From contig CAVZMO010000016.1 of the NCBI GenBank assembly GCA_963776195.1, positions 1-64,000 of the forward strand: a DNA stretch of 64,000 bases, in the 5' to 3' direction. Shown piece after piece: positions 53,579 through 63,132 of this stretch (its first letter is position 1; every line of letters begins with the position of its first letter). Made by a program: the position numbers and the translations under genes. The notes below the pieces were generated by a model that saw nothing but the letters and a program-made list of their open reading frames with translations, did no database searches and was not told the origin of the DNA. Source of the DNA: CAVZMO01 sp963776195. GTDB lineage: Bacteria; Nitrospirota; Thermodesulfovibrionia; Thermodesulfovibrionales; SM23-35.

Positions 53579-56500
53579 TCATATAAATAATTTTTCAGTT
53601 TCCTCTGCAGGAAGAGGTTTGCTAAGATAGAACCCCTGTCCCATATCACATCTTAAAAGGCGCAAGAACTTCCATTGTTCTTCTGTTTCTATACCTTCCG
53701 CAATTGTCTTTAAGTTCAGAGTATGCGCCATGTTTATAATAGCCATTACGATTGAGGCAGTAATTGGATCTGTTGCTATTTCTCTTATAAAGGATATGTC
53801 AATCTTCAGGTTGTCAATGGGGAATCTCTTTAGATAAGCTAACGATGAATATCCTGTCCCGAAATCATCAATCGATATTGAAACTCCTATATTCTTGAGA
53901 TTGTCAAGAATTGTGCGGGTAAATTCTATATCCTGCATAAAGGCGCTCTCTGTTATTTCCAGAGTCAGGAGGGACGGATAAAAACCGGATTCTCTGATTA
54001 TCCGCTCTATCATGAGAGATAAATCTTTTTGCCTGAATTGAATTGGGGAGAGATTTACGGAGACTGGGACTACAGGATATCCCTTATCCTGCCATTCCTT
54101 AACCTGTCGGATTGCCGTTCTTAAAATCCATTCTCCAACCTCTATAATCATCCCTGTGTCTTCAAGCACAGGGATAAACTTACCTGGCGAGACTGATCCG
54201 AATTCCGGACTTTGCCACCGTATCAATGCTTCCATGCCTACAATCTTCTTTGTATCGATATCCCAGTATGGCTGATAGTAGAGGAGGAACTCTTCATTCT
54301 GTATTGCATTGAAGAGATCCTTTTCCATAAAAACAAACTCTGATGCCTTTACATCCATGTCTTCAGTATAAAACTGGTAGTTTTTCCTTCCCTGCTGTTT
54401 TGCCTGTGCAAGGGCATCTCTGCATTCTTTATGAGTGTTGATGCATCCTTCCCGTCTTCAGGATATACTGAGATGCCGATACTAATAGTCAGCACAATCT
54501 CTTTTCCTTCAAACTGTATGGGGTAAGACATATTTTTCATAATCTTTTCTACAACGAGGATTATATCTTCAGATTGAGCGATATCAATGAGTAATACTCC
54601 AAAACCATCGCCTCCAATACGCGCTACTGTATCACCTTCACGGACAAATCCTGTAAGCCTTTTTGCAACTGTCTTTAATACAGCATCTCCTGTCTCAAGG
54701 CCATAGGTATCATTTATGGATTTAAATCTGTCAATATCCATGATTAAAACTGCAACAAGTCTTTTTACTATATTCTGCTCTCGCTATACCCTGGGTCAAC
54801 CTGTCAATAAAGAGGTTTCTGTTGGGAAGCCCTGTCAGACCATCGTAATAGGCAAGATATTCAATCCTGTCTTCCGCTTTCTTACGCACTATGATTCCTG
54901 CCAGCGTATCGGCAACAGTTTGCAGGAATTCTTCCTCTTTTTTGTCTCTGATATGCCCTTCTTTTAGATAGATATTCAGGACTCCCAGTGTTTTGCCGCT
55001 GAACAGAATGGGCACAGAGTAATGACCGTGAGGATGCATTCCCTCGTAGCAGATTTCATGACGTTCATCGATGTGGTCGGCAAACTCAATTTTTTGAGAC
55101 TGTGCAGCCTTTCCGCAAAGGCATTTTTCAAAAGGAACTTGCGCACATAGTTCTTTCAGCGATTCGGGAAGATTGCTTTGAGCTTTCATCACCAAAATAT
55201 CCGCGTCATCTGCCACGAGAGATATGCTTCCCATTGATTCAAAGGCTATCCAAGGAATTGCAAGTATCATATTCAATGCCTTTTGCAAGATTTCATCTAA
55301 TGGTATATTTTTCAAAGATTCGCTCAGAATCATGTTGATCGCAGACTGGATAAAGTAGTTATCATGAAGCTCTGCTTCTGATGCCCGTAGTGCATGCTCT
55401 GCTTTCTTTTGTTCTGTAACATCCCTTGCGGCACCTGCTATGCCGATTACATTGCCCTGTCCGTCTTTCAGTGGTGATTCGTCAATCTCAAGTAATACCT
55501 TGCTTCTGTCCTTCTTGTATAATTCCAATAAATAAGGTGGCTGCTTCTCGCCTGTCTTTAGCGCTTTCTCTGTGATTTCAATGCCCTTTTCATTGATCGG
55601 GTTGTCGGTAACCAGGTTTGTCCACTCAATCATGATTTCATCAGGAGTGTAGCCAAGAACCTGTAATGATTGCGGACTTACATAGCTAAGTACTTGGTTG
55701 GTATCGTGTATGTAATAGAGCTCATTGCTGTGCTCAACGATATTCCTCAGCTTTTGCTCGGTTTCTTTTAAGACCTGTTCTGACTCCTTCCGCTGGGTGA
55801 TGTCAGTAAACAACGCGAGCAAATGTGGTTCGTCTCCATATTGGAAAGGGACAAAGCGACAAACAAACCAAACGTCCTTCCCGAAGGTGCTGATTAAACG
55901 AACATCCTCAGTTTTTTTCATTCCTGTAGCCAATACCTCTTCCGCAAGCTCTAACATACCCGACTTCTTCCACGATTCGAGGTGGTAAAAATTCTGTTTC
56001 AGTAATTGATCTACAGTTGCTCCAACCATTTTTGCAATAGATTCGTTAGCTGAAACACACTGCCCCGAAGCTTTGTATGTAATAATGCCAATCGGTGATG
56101 CCTCAAAAATTGTTTTATTAAAAGCAAGTGCATCGCCCATAAGCTTCTCTGCCTGCTTGCGTTCGGTGATTTCAGTTATTATCCCTAATATGGCTTTACC
56201 ATTCTCATAGTCAATCAATTTGGTAGTGATAATTACCTCTATTCTCTTACCATCTTTGGTTAGAAGCACATATTCATATGGTAGTACTTCATACCCTTGC
56301 ATATGCTTCTGAAATGATGATGAGACCTGATCAAGATACTCAGGAGCAATAAGGCTTCGAAAATCGAATCTCTCTGTATAAAATTCATCCGTCGTATACC
56401 CCATTACCTCTTCGCATTTCTTATTAGCATAGACAACTCTCCCTTTATAATTAATGAAAATCATATTGGGAAACTGTTCTGCCAACGATCTGAATTTCTC

Positions 56501-56944
56501 CTCCGACTGTTTTAACCTCGCCTCTGCTAACTTACGCTCTGTTATTAGCTTAGTCTCTTCTAATGCCCTTTTTACCGCTATAACAAGACGTTGCAGGTTG
56601 TCCTTCAACACATAATCAGTTGCGCCTTTCTTGAGGGTTTTAATTGCAAATTCTTCTCCAAGTTTCCAGGTAACTAAGATAAAAGGCACATCAGGACACT
56701 TCTTCTTTGCAATTCTTAATGCTGCAAGACCATCAAAAGTTGGAAGATCATAATCTGACAGGATAATATCGGGGACAAACTCATCAAGTTCTTCCAGGAA
56801 GGCTTCTTTCGTATCCACAACCTTTGAGGTGAATACCAATCCGGCTTTTCTTAATTCATGCTCTTCTAATTCGGCATCAGCAGGAACATCGTCAAGTATA
56901 AGTATGCGGAGTTCTTTGTCCATGACCCTTCTTACCTTAATCAA
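53579..56944 (-). pseudogene. Receiver-PAS3-GAF-GGDEF-EAL signalling protein, two frameshifts
   Basis: About 1120 aa. Domains in order: receiver (LRILILDDVPADAELEEHEL, phospho-Asp in IILSDYDLPTFDG), three PAS domains (EKFRSLAEQFPNMIFINYKG; FEASPIGIITYKASGQ; IVEHSNELYYIHDTNQ), GAF (about 530-690), GGDEF and EAL. The frame shifts near 54740 and near 54430. The GGDEF motif is GGDGF, so cyclase activity is probably lost. The EAL domain keeps EALIRWQ, EITESAF and DDFGTGYSSLAYL, so phosphodiesterase activity is expected if the chain were whole. Confidence 0.85.
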
Positions 56945-57572
56945 ACTCTCTCCACTTCAATTATCTATTGAAAAGATAGATACACTATAATTGTATTTTC
57001 GATTGTACCATAAACAATCGCAACAATATCGATAACCGTTTGTAGGAGGAAGATACCTTTCCAGCATATTCCCGAAGGTAGTCTTACCCCCTTAAGAAAG
57101 CAATCGGTCGTGCATGTTTGTATAGGAAGTACACGGGCATTATATTTTTTAGCGATGTGCACTCCTATGTGGACTATTCCTTCTGGGAAGCCCGTTCAGC
57201 CGCGTTGACTACAGGAAGGAGGCGAAAATCCGCCATAGACCATCTTGGTGTTCGCTTTAAATTATATCCGTCACTTTTCCTTGCATACCGAACCTTCTGC
57301 TTGCAGGTGTTGTAAATAATTAAATAATCCCCCTTTTGCAACTCCTCGCAAATCAAGTCATCTCGGCAGTCTTTTTGCATAATACAAAAAAGGCTTTCAT
57401 AAAAGTACCTTCAGCCCTCTAATCTCTCCCGGCAGTCTTCTTGCAAATCCATGTTTTCTTTTTATAACCCTATGTAAAAAAACAATTTTACACAGGCGCA
57501 CTGTCTGTGGGAGCCTATAAGTAGAATAAAAAACGTTTAAAAACAATCTGTTACAAGAAAGGAGGTGACGAA
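56945..57572. other. Regulatory gap with a 15-bp direct repeat
   Basis: No gene supported. GGCAGTCTTTTTGCA (57365-57379) and GGCAGTCTTCTTGCA (57431-57445) are 66 bases apart, both after an ATCTC. They lie about 130-200 bases before the next operon and may be operator sites. AAAGGAGGTGACGAA precedes the ATG at 57573. Confidence 0.45.
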
Positions 57573-58139
57573 ATGTTACAGATGCTTTTTCCACGTCAGA
57601 CAGAAAGCGGATACCCTTTTGACGAGGTAGCCTCGGCCCTCCAGAAATCCATACGCCGGGGATTGGAAGAAGACGCCATGTTCTGGGCGATAGAGATGGA
57701 AAGCAAATTCCCGGATTATTTATGGAAGCGCCTTCAGGTGATCTCGATCGAAGATATCGGCATAGCCGACATGCAGACGGTTCTCTATGTGGCGGAGATG
57801 AGGAGGCTCTATCAGGAACTCAAGAAAGAATACGACAAGGAACCTAAAAGAAAGTCCCGATCGTTCAGGATGGTGCTTTCCAATGCCATCCTCGCGATGT
57901 GCCGCGCAAAGAAAAGCCGCATAGGAGACGAGTTCCAGATAGTCATGTACTGCCGAAGGGAAGCGGGATTGAGACTCGACATCCCCGATTATGCCCTGGA
58001 CATGCACACAGGCAGAGGCCGGGGGATGAAAAGGGGAGCCGATCATTTCTGGGCTGAAGGGGTAAGGCTTGAAAACGAATTCAGGCTGAAGAACCCCTAC
58101 ACAGAAGAAGCAGTAAAGATCAGAACGAAGAAAGGATGA
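57573..58139 (+). CDS. Stand-alone RarA/MgsA C-terminal-domain protein
   Basis: 188 aa. YPFDEVASALQKSIRRGLEE, DAMFWAIEMESKFPDYLWKR and QVISIEDIGIADMQTVLYVA match the helical C-terminal tetramerisation domain of the clamp-loader-like ATPase RarA/MgsA, without the AAA+ part. Residues about 100-188 contain a Cys/Arg region (AMCRAKKSRIGDEF, GRGRGMKRGADHFW). First gene of an operon with a clamp homologue and ParB, so a role at the element's replication fork is likely. Confidence 0.8.
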   Translation: MLQMLFPRQTESGYPFDEVASALQKSIRRGLEEDAMFWAIEMESKFPDYLWKRLQVISIEDIGIADMQTVLYVAEMRRLYQELKKEYDKEPKRKSRSFRMVLSNAILAMCRAKKSRIGDEFQIVMYCRREAGLRLDIPDYALDMHTGRGRGMKRGADHFWAEGVRLENEFRLKNPYTEEAVKIRTKKG

Positions 58140-58211
58140 AACAACACGGGGCATAGCTCACACTATGCCCCACGTACTAACCCTCAAACCCGACGAAGAG
58201 TAGGAGGTAGC

Positions 58212-58436
58212 ATGCATAGTGTAGCAACCGCAAAAAAGAAAGTCAAAGTAGAAATGACATATAGAAAATACACCTGGGCCGCAAACCGAATCTCTGATGA
58301 AGACATGGCGGAGCTTTACAGGATGAAGAACTCCGAGCATATACCGATCACGCAATTGGTGGCCCGGGCGGTCAATGAATTCGTCAGACAACGACAGTTA
58401 AAGACGGAGAGCGTACTGAATGGATTGAAAGGATGA
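58212..58436 (+). CDS. Small hypothetical, possibly ribbon-helix-helix
   Basis: 74 aa. A basic N-terminus (ATAKKKVKVEMTYRKYTW) is followed by helices HIPITQLVARAVNEFVRQRQ. The order strand-helix-helix fits RHH-type DNA binders, but the match is weak. Overlaps the next gene by four bases. Confidence 0.55.
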   Translation: MHSVATAKKKVKVEMTYRKYTWAANRISDEDMAELYRMKNSEHIPITQLVARAVNEFVRQRQLKTESVLNGLKG

Positions 58437-58681
58437 ATATGAACGAAAAGACATTGCAATCACTCAGGAATTTAGCCGAAGTTTTGAAGAACAGAAAAAA
58501 GGTGGATGTAATTATCTCATTTTCAAAAACCGATGGCGGGATGGAGGTGATATATGCCCGATACGACAGATTGTTTCACGCATTGGAATTGGGGGAAGCC
58601 ACAGTCCCGGCAAGGGAACTGTGGCAATGGCTCAAGCTTCTTTATGGAGCCGATATAAAAACAATCAATATAACCTGTTAA
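58433..58681 (+). CDS. Small hypothetical between RHH-like gene and clamp
   Basis: 82 aa, SLRNLAEVLKNRKKVDVIIS then VPARELWQWLKLLYGADIKT. No known motif. Four-base overlap with the preceding gene shows operon membership. Confidence 0.55.
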   Translation: MNMNEKTLQSLRNLAEVLKNRKKVDVIISFSKTDGGMEVIYARYDRLFHALELGEATVPARELWQWLKLLYGADIKTINITC

Positions 58682-58709
58682 GGACCCGACGAAGAAAAGG
58701 AGATTCAAG

Positions 58710-60278
58710 ATGGAAAAGAAGACAGACAAAAAGATATTAGTAGTACACGATGAAAAAGGAAAAGCAGTCGGCACAATCACCAAGGAAGATAAGCCGGAAG
58801 TCAAAGAGTCAAAGAAGCCTGAGTCGAAGGTTGTCCCGAAAGATGTGAAAACAGAAGTCCCGAAGGACGCGAAAGCCGCTGAGAAAAAGGATAAACCGAA
58901 AGCGGCCGATACAAAGCCTCTGGTCCTCACGTTCGCACGCGAACCCTTTCAGAAAGACATATCCATTGCGGTGGACTTTACCGCAAAGAAGGACAGCCTG
59001 CCCGTGCTCACTCACGTGCTGATCGATTCGGACGGCAAAGGCCACTGCCGGATAGCTTCAACAGACCTCGAAGTCGCCTGGTCCAAGGTGGTGCCCTGCA
59101 AAGGCGACAGGATTGCGAAATGCCTTCCCTGCTCCCTCTTATTGAAGGAGGTAAAGGCGCTTCCTGTTACCGTATCCGAGGTCGTACTGGAGTTCAAGGA
59201 CAATACCGTGAGCGTCAACGGGAGATGCCGGATATTCACTTTAAACGGGGATGATTTTCCGGTCAAGCCCGAGATCAAGAAATGGACAGGCATCTATATC
59301 GACAACTTCACCGGCGGACTCGAAAAGGTCTCCCATGCGATGGCCGGCAAAGACGATACACGCTATCAGCTCGCCGGAGTTTATCTCGACCTTGAGCGCA
59401 GTAAAGTTGTCGCCACGGATGGGCATCGGCTGCACATGGAAAATATCCGGGTCAGGGGAAACAAGGCGAAATCGCTTATCGTACCCAGCAAGGCGGTTAC
59501 GCTTATGATCAAATATCCCTTGACGGAGATCCCGAAGCTTACCAGAGAAAAGGGGAAACCCAAAGTGGGCGAAGCGATCGACAAGCCGTGCAGGATGGAA
59601 CTCGATGTTTTCGGCCACAAGATCAAAGTCAAGTATGACCCACAGATGTATAAGGGTTCCGTTTACAATTCCACGTTAGAGTGGGACGGTCCCCTGTCCG
59701 TCGGCGGACGCGATTTCGACTATATCAACATCGACAGATTGAAAAAAGATCTCGCCCGGTTCGGCTCGTTGAAAGACTGCCTGCAGGCCATGGGAGAGGA
59801 CAAATACCTGAAGTTCAATAAAACAGTGTTTATCACAGTCGAAGAGAAGTGCATGACCTATCCGGTTGCCGAAGGCGAGATGTTCGTCAAAGCGATTGAC
59901 GGTGACTTCCCCAAATATTCGGAGATCATCCCGAAAAATAATCCCATCAAGGTCCGTTTTTCTTCCAGTGATTTTCTCCAGAACATGAACGGCGTTCTTC
60001 CCTTGAACAACGAGTCGGTCGTCCTCAAGATCAACAGCCATCTCACGATAGAGACACAGAGCGCCGACAGAGGGACGTATAAATGGCAGATACCGTGCAA
60101 GACTGAAGGGAAGGACAAAGGCACCGTCAATATTTCCTTCAATGCCAGGTACATCATCGAGGCGATCAAGTCCTATAGTAGTCAGGAAGTCGTCCTCGAA
60201 ATCAGGGAGCCGACCGATAAAATACACTATCCGGCCATCGTCAACAAGAAGGCGGTCGTAATGCCGATGAGAATATAG
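58710..60278 (+). CDS. dnaN: DNA polymerase III beta-clamp homologue with long charged N-terminal extension
   Basis: 522 aa against about 370 for host clamps. Residues 1-70 are Lys/Glu/Pro-rich low complexity (EVKESKKPESKVV, DAKAAEKKDKPKAAD) with no fold. The clamp follows. VDFTAKKDSLPVLTHVLIDS and IASTDLEVAWSKVVPC form domain 1; KVVATDGHRLHM is the classic domain 2 motif. DGDFPKYSEIIPK and VVLKINSHLTIETQ form domain 3, and the chain ends YPAIVNKKAVVMPMRI. Extra sequence lies in the middle (about 255-350). It would ring DNA and hold a polymerase or other clamp-binding protein. A phage-borne second clamp. Confidence 0.88.
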   Translation: MEKKTDKKILVVHDEKGKAVGTITKEDKPEVKESKKPESKVVPKDVKTEVPKDAKAAEKKDKPKAADTKPLVLTFAREPFQKDISIAVDFTAKKDSLPVLTHVLIDSDGKGHCRIASTDLEVAWSKVVPCKGDRIAKCLPCSLLLKEVKALPVTVSEVVLEFKDNTVSVNGRCRIFTLNGDDFPVKPEIKKWTGIYIDNFTGGLEKVSHAMAGKDDTRYQLAGVYLDLERSKVVATDGHRLHMENIRVRGNKAKSLIVPSKAVTLMIKYPLTEIPKLTREKGKPKVGEAIDKPCRMELDVFGHKIKVKYDPQMYKGSVYNSTLEWDGPLSVGGRDFDYINIDRLKKDLARFGSLKDCLQAMGEDKYLKFNKTVFITVEEKCMTYPVAEGEMFVKAIDGDFPKYSEIIPKNNPIKVRFSSSDFLQNMNGVLPLNNESVVLKINSHLTIETQSADRGTYKWQIPCKTEGKDKGTVNISFNARYIIEAIKSYSSQEVVLEIREPTDKIHYPAIVNKKAVVMPMRI

Positions 60279-60295
60279 GACACCGGAAGGAGGAT

Positions 60296-61174
60296 ATGAC
60301 CATGAAACAGAACAACATCACCGAACTTCCAATAGATACGGTTTTCCCTAACCCGGACCAGCCGAGGAAGGACTTCGACCCGGAAAAGCTCGAAGAGCTT
60401 GCCATGTCGGTAAAACAGTACGGGGTACTTGAGCCGATCGTGGTGGCTCCCCGCGTCGGCAGGTACATGATCGTAGCAGGAGAGAGGCGTTACCGCGCCT
60501 CTCTCCTCGTCGCACTCAAAATGATCCCTGCAAGGGTAATCGAGGCGGACGACGCCCTGGTGGAAGAACTGTCCTTGCTCGAAAACATTCAACGGCAGGA
60601 CCTGAACATCATCGAGGAAGGCAAAGCTTATCAGCGACTTCTTGACAGGGGATGGACGGTTGAGAAGCTGGCAAAGAAACTCGGCTACAAAAAAACGGGT
60701 CCCATCTATGATCGTACCAGTTTGCTTAACCTTACCCCTGAGTATCAGGAAATGACGATTAAGGGGACCCTCACTCCTTCGCAGGCTTATGAGATAAGCA
60801 GGTTGCCGCAGGACAAACAGGGGATTGTCTTCGCAAAGATCCAAAAAGGTGAGCTGAACACGTATAACAAACTATATTCCTTTGTGACTGCGCTGATCAA
60901 TCTCGAAAGTCAGGCAAACATATTTGCCCTGGCTCCCTTATCGGAAACCGAAAGAGAATCCATTGTCACTTTCAACAGCCTGCTGAACTCTATCGAGCGG
61001 TTCATCAAGAAGATGTATCAGTACGACAAGGCGGCCCATCTTCAAAAGGCTGTATTTCATTCGGACCTTAATCCGGAAAAACTCGACTGCATTATCCACA
61101 GCCTCCAGAAAATCAGGCGGACAATCCTCACAGGAGAAGGGGTCAAGAAGGCCCTCAAAGAGCAGGCAGCGTAG
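60296..61174 (+). CDS. parB: ParB/RepB/Spo0J-family partition protein
   Basis: 292 aa. The N-terminal CTPase/nuclease-like domain shows PNPDQPRKDFDPEKLEELA, GVLEPIVVAP and the CTP-binding box VAGERRYRAS. ENIQRQDLNIIEEGKAY follows, then the helix-turn-helix (TVEKLAKKLGYKKTGPIYDR). No parA is adjacent in the window. GGAAGGAGGATATGACC lies ahead of the ATG, with a second ATG two codons in. A terminator and a cluster of short repeats follow, which may be its binding region. Confidence 0.92.
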   Translation: MTMKQNNITELPIDTVFPNPDQPRKDFDPEKLEELAMSVKQYGVLEPIVVAPRVGRYMIVAGERRYRASLLVALKMIPARVIEADDALVEELSLLENIQRQDLNIIEEGKAYQRLLDRGWTVEKLAKKLGYKKTGPIYDRTSLLNLTPEYQEMTIKGTLTPSQAYEISRLPQDKQGIVFAKIQKGELNTYNKLYSFVTALINLESQANIFALAPLSETERESIVTFNSLLNSIERFIKKMYQYDKAAHLQKAVFHSDLNPEKLDCIIHSLQKIRRTILTGEGVKKALKEQAA

Positions 61175-61188
61175 AACAATTAACCTGA

Positions 61189-61218
61189 GGGGAATGGAGA
61201 TCTCCATTCCCCCTTTTT
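61189..61218 (+). terminator. Rho-independent terminator after parB
   Basis: Perfect 12-bp palindrome GGGGAATGGAGA/TCTCCATTCCCC followed by CTTTTT. Confidence 0.9.
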
Positions 61219-61233
61219 ATTCACCTGAAAAAG

Positions 61234-61357
61234 GGCAATCCAAAGGCAAATTCAGGCTCACAGATCGAGAAGGCAATACTTTTCTCCCCTCTAATATCCA
61301 AAGGTTTCTCCAAGGCAATTTAAAGGTCTTTTCAGGCATTAAAGCACAAAAGGCAAT
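61234..61357 (+). repeat. AGGCAAT repeat cluster, candidate partition site
   Basis: AGGCAAT occurs exactly at 61271, 61313 and 61351, with near copies at 61234 (GGGCAAT) and 61244 (AGGCAAA). TTCAGGC occurs twice (61251 and 61331). Noncoding and directly behind parB, where a centromere-like site could lie. Confidence 0.45.
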
Positions 61358-61442
61358 ATCAGACTATCTCTGTAAAATAGAAGGCTCTTATATGCTTGAC
61401 TAGGTATTTTCATGCAGAACTTTTTATTATGTAATCAAAATG

Positions 61443-61500
61443 TCTTGGGTGTTGACCATCGGAGTTCCCCACTTCGGTGCTCCCCCGTCAACACTCAAGA
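61443..61500. promoter_or_regulatory. 14-bp inverted repeat before HU gene
   Basis: TCTTGGGTGTTGAC and GTCAACACTCAAGA match as reverse complements at 13 of 14 positions, 30 bases apart, with a weaker inner pair. Could be a terminator-free hairpin, operator or ParB site. Confidence 0.4.
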
Positions 61501-61688
61501 TGACCTTCTTCCTTGTTTATTCCAGCCAAGATATTTTTATATGTTTTTGGGTTTTTAAGATCTCTGTAATGATGATCCTTGGATCTTGTTCTATGATGCA
61601 ACAAGACTGCCCAGAAATTACATTGACAGGATCATTTCATTTTCGTAAAATCATCTTCATCAAACATATCTTTATAGGGGGCAGTGAC

Positions 61689-61964
61689 ATGACAAAGGCG
61701 GATCTGATCGAAAAAATGGCAGATGCATCGGGTTGTACCAAGGCCTGTGCTGGCAAGGCTCTTGGCGGAGCTATTGCGGCAATCACCAAAGCGGTCAAAA
61801 AGGGAGACAAGGTTGCTCTCGTAGGTTTCGGCACATTCTCACTTTCAAAGAGGAAAGCCAGGACCGGGAGGAACCCTCAGACTGGAGCAACTATCAAGAT
61901 TGCCGCAAAGAAACTTCCGAAGTTTTCAGCAGGCAAGGCTTTCAAGGACGCAGTAAATAAGTAA
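61689..61964 (+). CDS. hup: HU/IHF-family nucleoid protein
   Basis: 91 aa, full length. MTKADLIEKMADASGCTKAC at the start, VGFGTFSLSKRKARTGRNPQ with the DNA-clasping beta arm signature, and LPKFSAGKAFKDAVNK at the end. Bends and compacts DNA as a dimer. The reading frame is open further upstream, but the ATG at 61689 after AGGGGGCAGTGAC gives the family start. A strong terminator follows. A phage- or plasmid-borne copy next to ParB may assist origin or partition complexes. Confidence 0.95.
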   Translation: MTKADLIEKMADASGCTKACAGKALGGAIAAITKAVKKGDKVALVGFGTFSLSKRKARTGRNPQTGATIKIAAKKLPKFSAGKAFKDAVNK

Positions 61965-61982
61965 GACGTAGACATAAACCAG

Positions 61983-62013
61983 AAAGCCCCTCTGGATTTC
62001 GAGGGGCTTTTTT
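61983..62013 (+). terminator. Rho-independent terminator after HU
   Basis: AAAGCCCCTC/GAGGGGCTTT with an eight-base loop, followed by TTT. Confidence 0.9.
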
Positions 62014-62252
62014 ATGTAACCATTTTTACTTTCTTCCTGAAGGTCGCACTTTTCAAAAACTTGAAAATAGTGTAAGTTATTATCGGAAATCAAGTGCCTA
62101 TGCGGAAAGGCGAACTTTATCTGAGTAACATACAAATTCCGGTATTATTGGGACGGTTTCCCTGTAATAACTGGTTGACTAACATCGGATTTCCGTTGTC
62201 AGTACTATTAACGGTCTAATTCTGGTTGGATGGGAGCAAATGGTGAGCGACA

Positions 62253-62906
62253 GTGACGCGTGTTTTTCTTAGCCATTCACAAGCAGACAAGAAGGCTGTG
62301 AGGCGTTTGGCAGACGATCTGATAGCCGCCGGAATCACAGTCTGGCTTGATGAACGCCAAATCGGTGTGGGCGACCTAATCTCGCAACATATTCAGGAGG
62401 GCATAGCTTCTGCGGACTATGTGGCCGTGTGGCTGACACGGCGAGCGGTCAGTTCCGAATGGGTCAAGCGAGAATGGGGAGCAAAACTAAATAAAGAAAT
62501 CGACGGACGAGACATTCAGGTACTCCCGTTACTCGCTGAATCGTGCGACATCCCGTTGTTGCTGGCTGACAAGAAATACGCTGATTTTAGATACAGCTAC
62601 GATGATGGTTTAAATGAGTTACTCACTAGACTCGGTGCACAACGATACTGGACACAAGAAGCGTTAGAGTCGTACCTTATTAAGCACCATCACCCCGATG
62701 AATTCGAGAGAAGTCGTAAGTGGGGAGACGAGTACGCATTGATCACCGAGTTGGTGTCTCTGGATGGTTGGCGTGGTGTCTTCTGGAACATACAAACAAA
62801 CAGACTCGGAGTGTGGGAAAGTGCCAGTTCTCATTGGTACGGGCCAGATCCGTTGACTGACAAGGATATCCAGGAAGTCCTCCAACGATTAAGGTCGAGG
62901 AAATAG
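62253..62906 (+). CDS. TIR-domain protein
   Basis: 217 aa. Residues 1-130 are a bacterial TIR domain: TRVFLSHSQADKKAVRRLAD, GITVWLDERQIGVGD, and VAVWLTRRAVSSEWVKREW, where Glu74 fits the NADase catalytic Glu. DIQVLPLLAESCDIPLLL follows. The C-terminal 85 residues are helical with Trp-rich ends (GWRGVFWNIQTNRLGVW) and unrecognised. No companion sensor gene (NLR, SIR2, ThsA-like) is adjacent, so it may act alone or with a distant partner. GTG start; an out-of-frame ATG GTG lies just upstream, so a small 5' frameshift is possible. Confidence 0.88.
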   Translation: MTRVFLSHSQADKKAVRRLADDLIAAGITVWLDERQIGVGDLISQHIQEGIASADYVAVWLTRRAVSSEWVKREWGAKLNKEIDGRDIQVLPLLAESCDIPLLLADKKYADFRYSYDDGLNELLTRLGAQRYWTQEALESYLIKHHHPDEFERSRKWGDEYALITELVSLDGWRGVFWNIQTNRLGVWESASSHWYGPDPLTDKDIQEVLQRLRSRK

Positions 62907-63132
62907 TGACTATGCTAATTTTGCCAATTTAATGAGGGATAGAAAAAGACCGCCCAACCGGTCGTTCCAGCGGCTAAGCAGCTGAAATCATCGTTACAGC
63001 AGACTTCTCCCATAAATCTTCACATTTGCATTTTCTCAAACCGCGTTTGTTCGTAGGTGAGACAAATAGCCTGACATCCTTCTCACCTCTCTCCTGCCAG
63101 ACTGCGCCAAGCTTTTCTGTTATGTATATCGC
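62907..63132. other. Spacer before the packaging genes
   Basis: About 225 bases without a supported gene. The sequence CTCCTGCCAGACT-CGCCAA near 63090 resembles one at 50701-50717 (CTCCTGCCAGACTACGCCAA), which lies in front of the small operon there, so a shared regulatory motif is possible. Confidence 0.45.

Noticed and set aside
59241..60227. Long minus-strand frames opposite the clamp homologue
   Set aside because: Shadows; the clamp motifs on the plus strand are clear.
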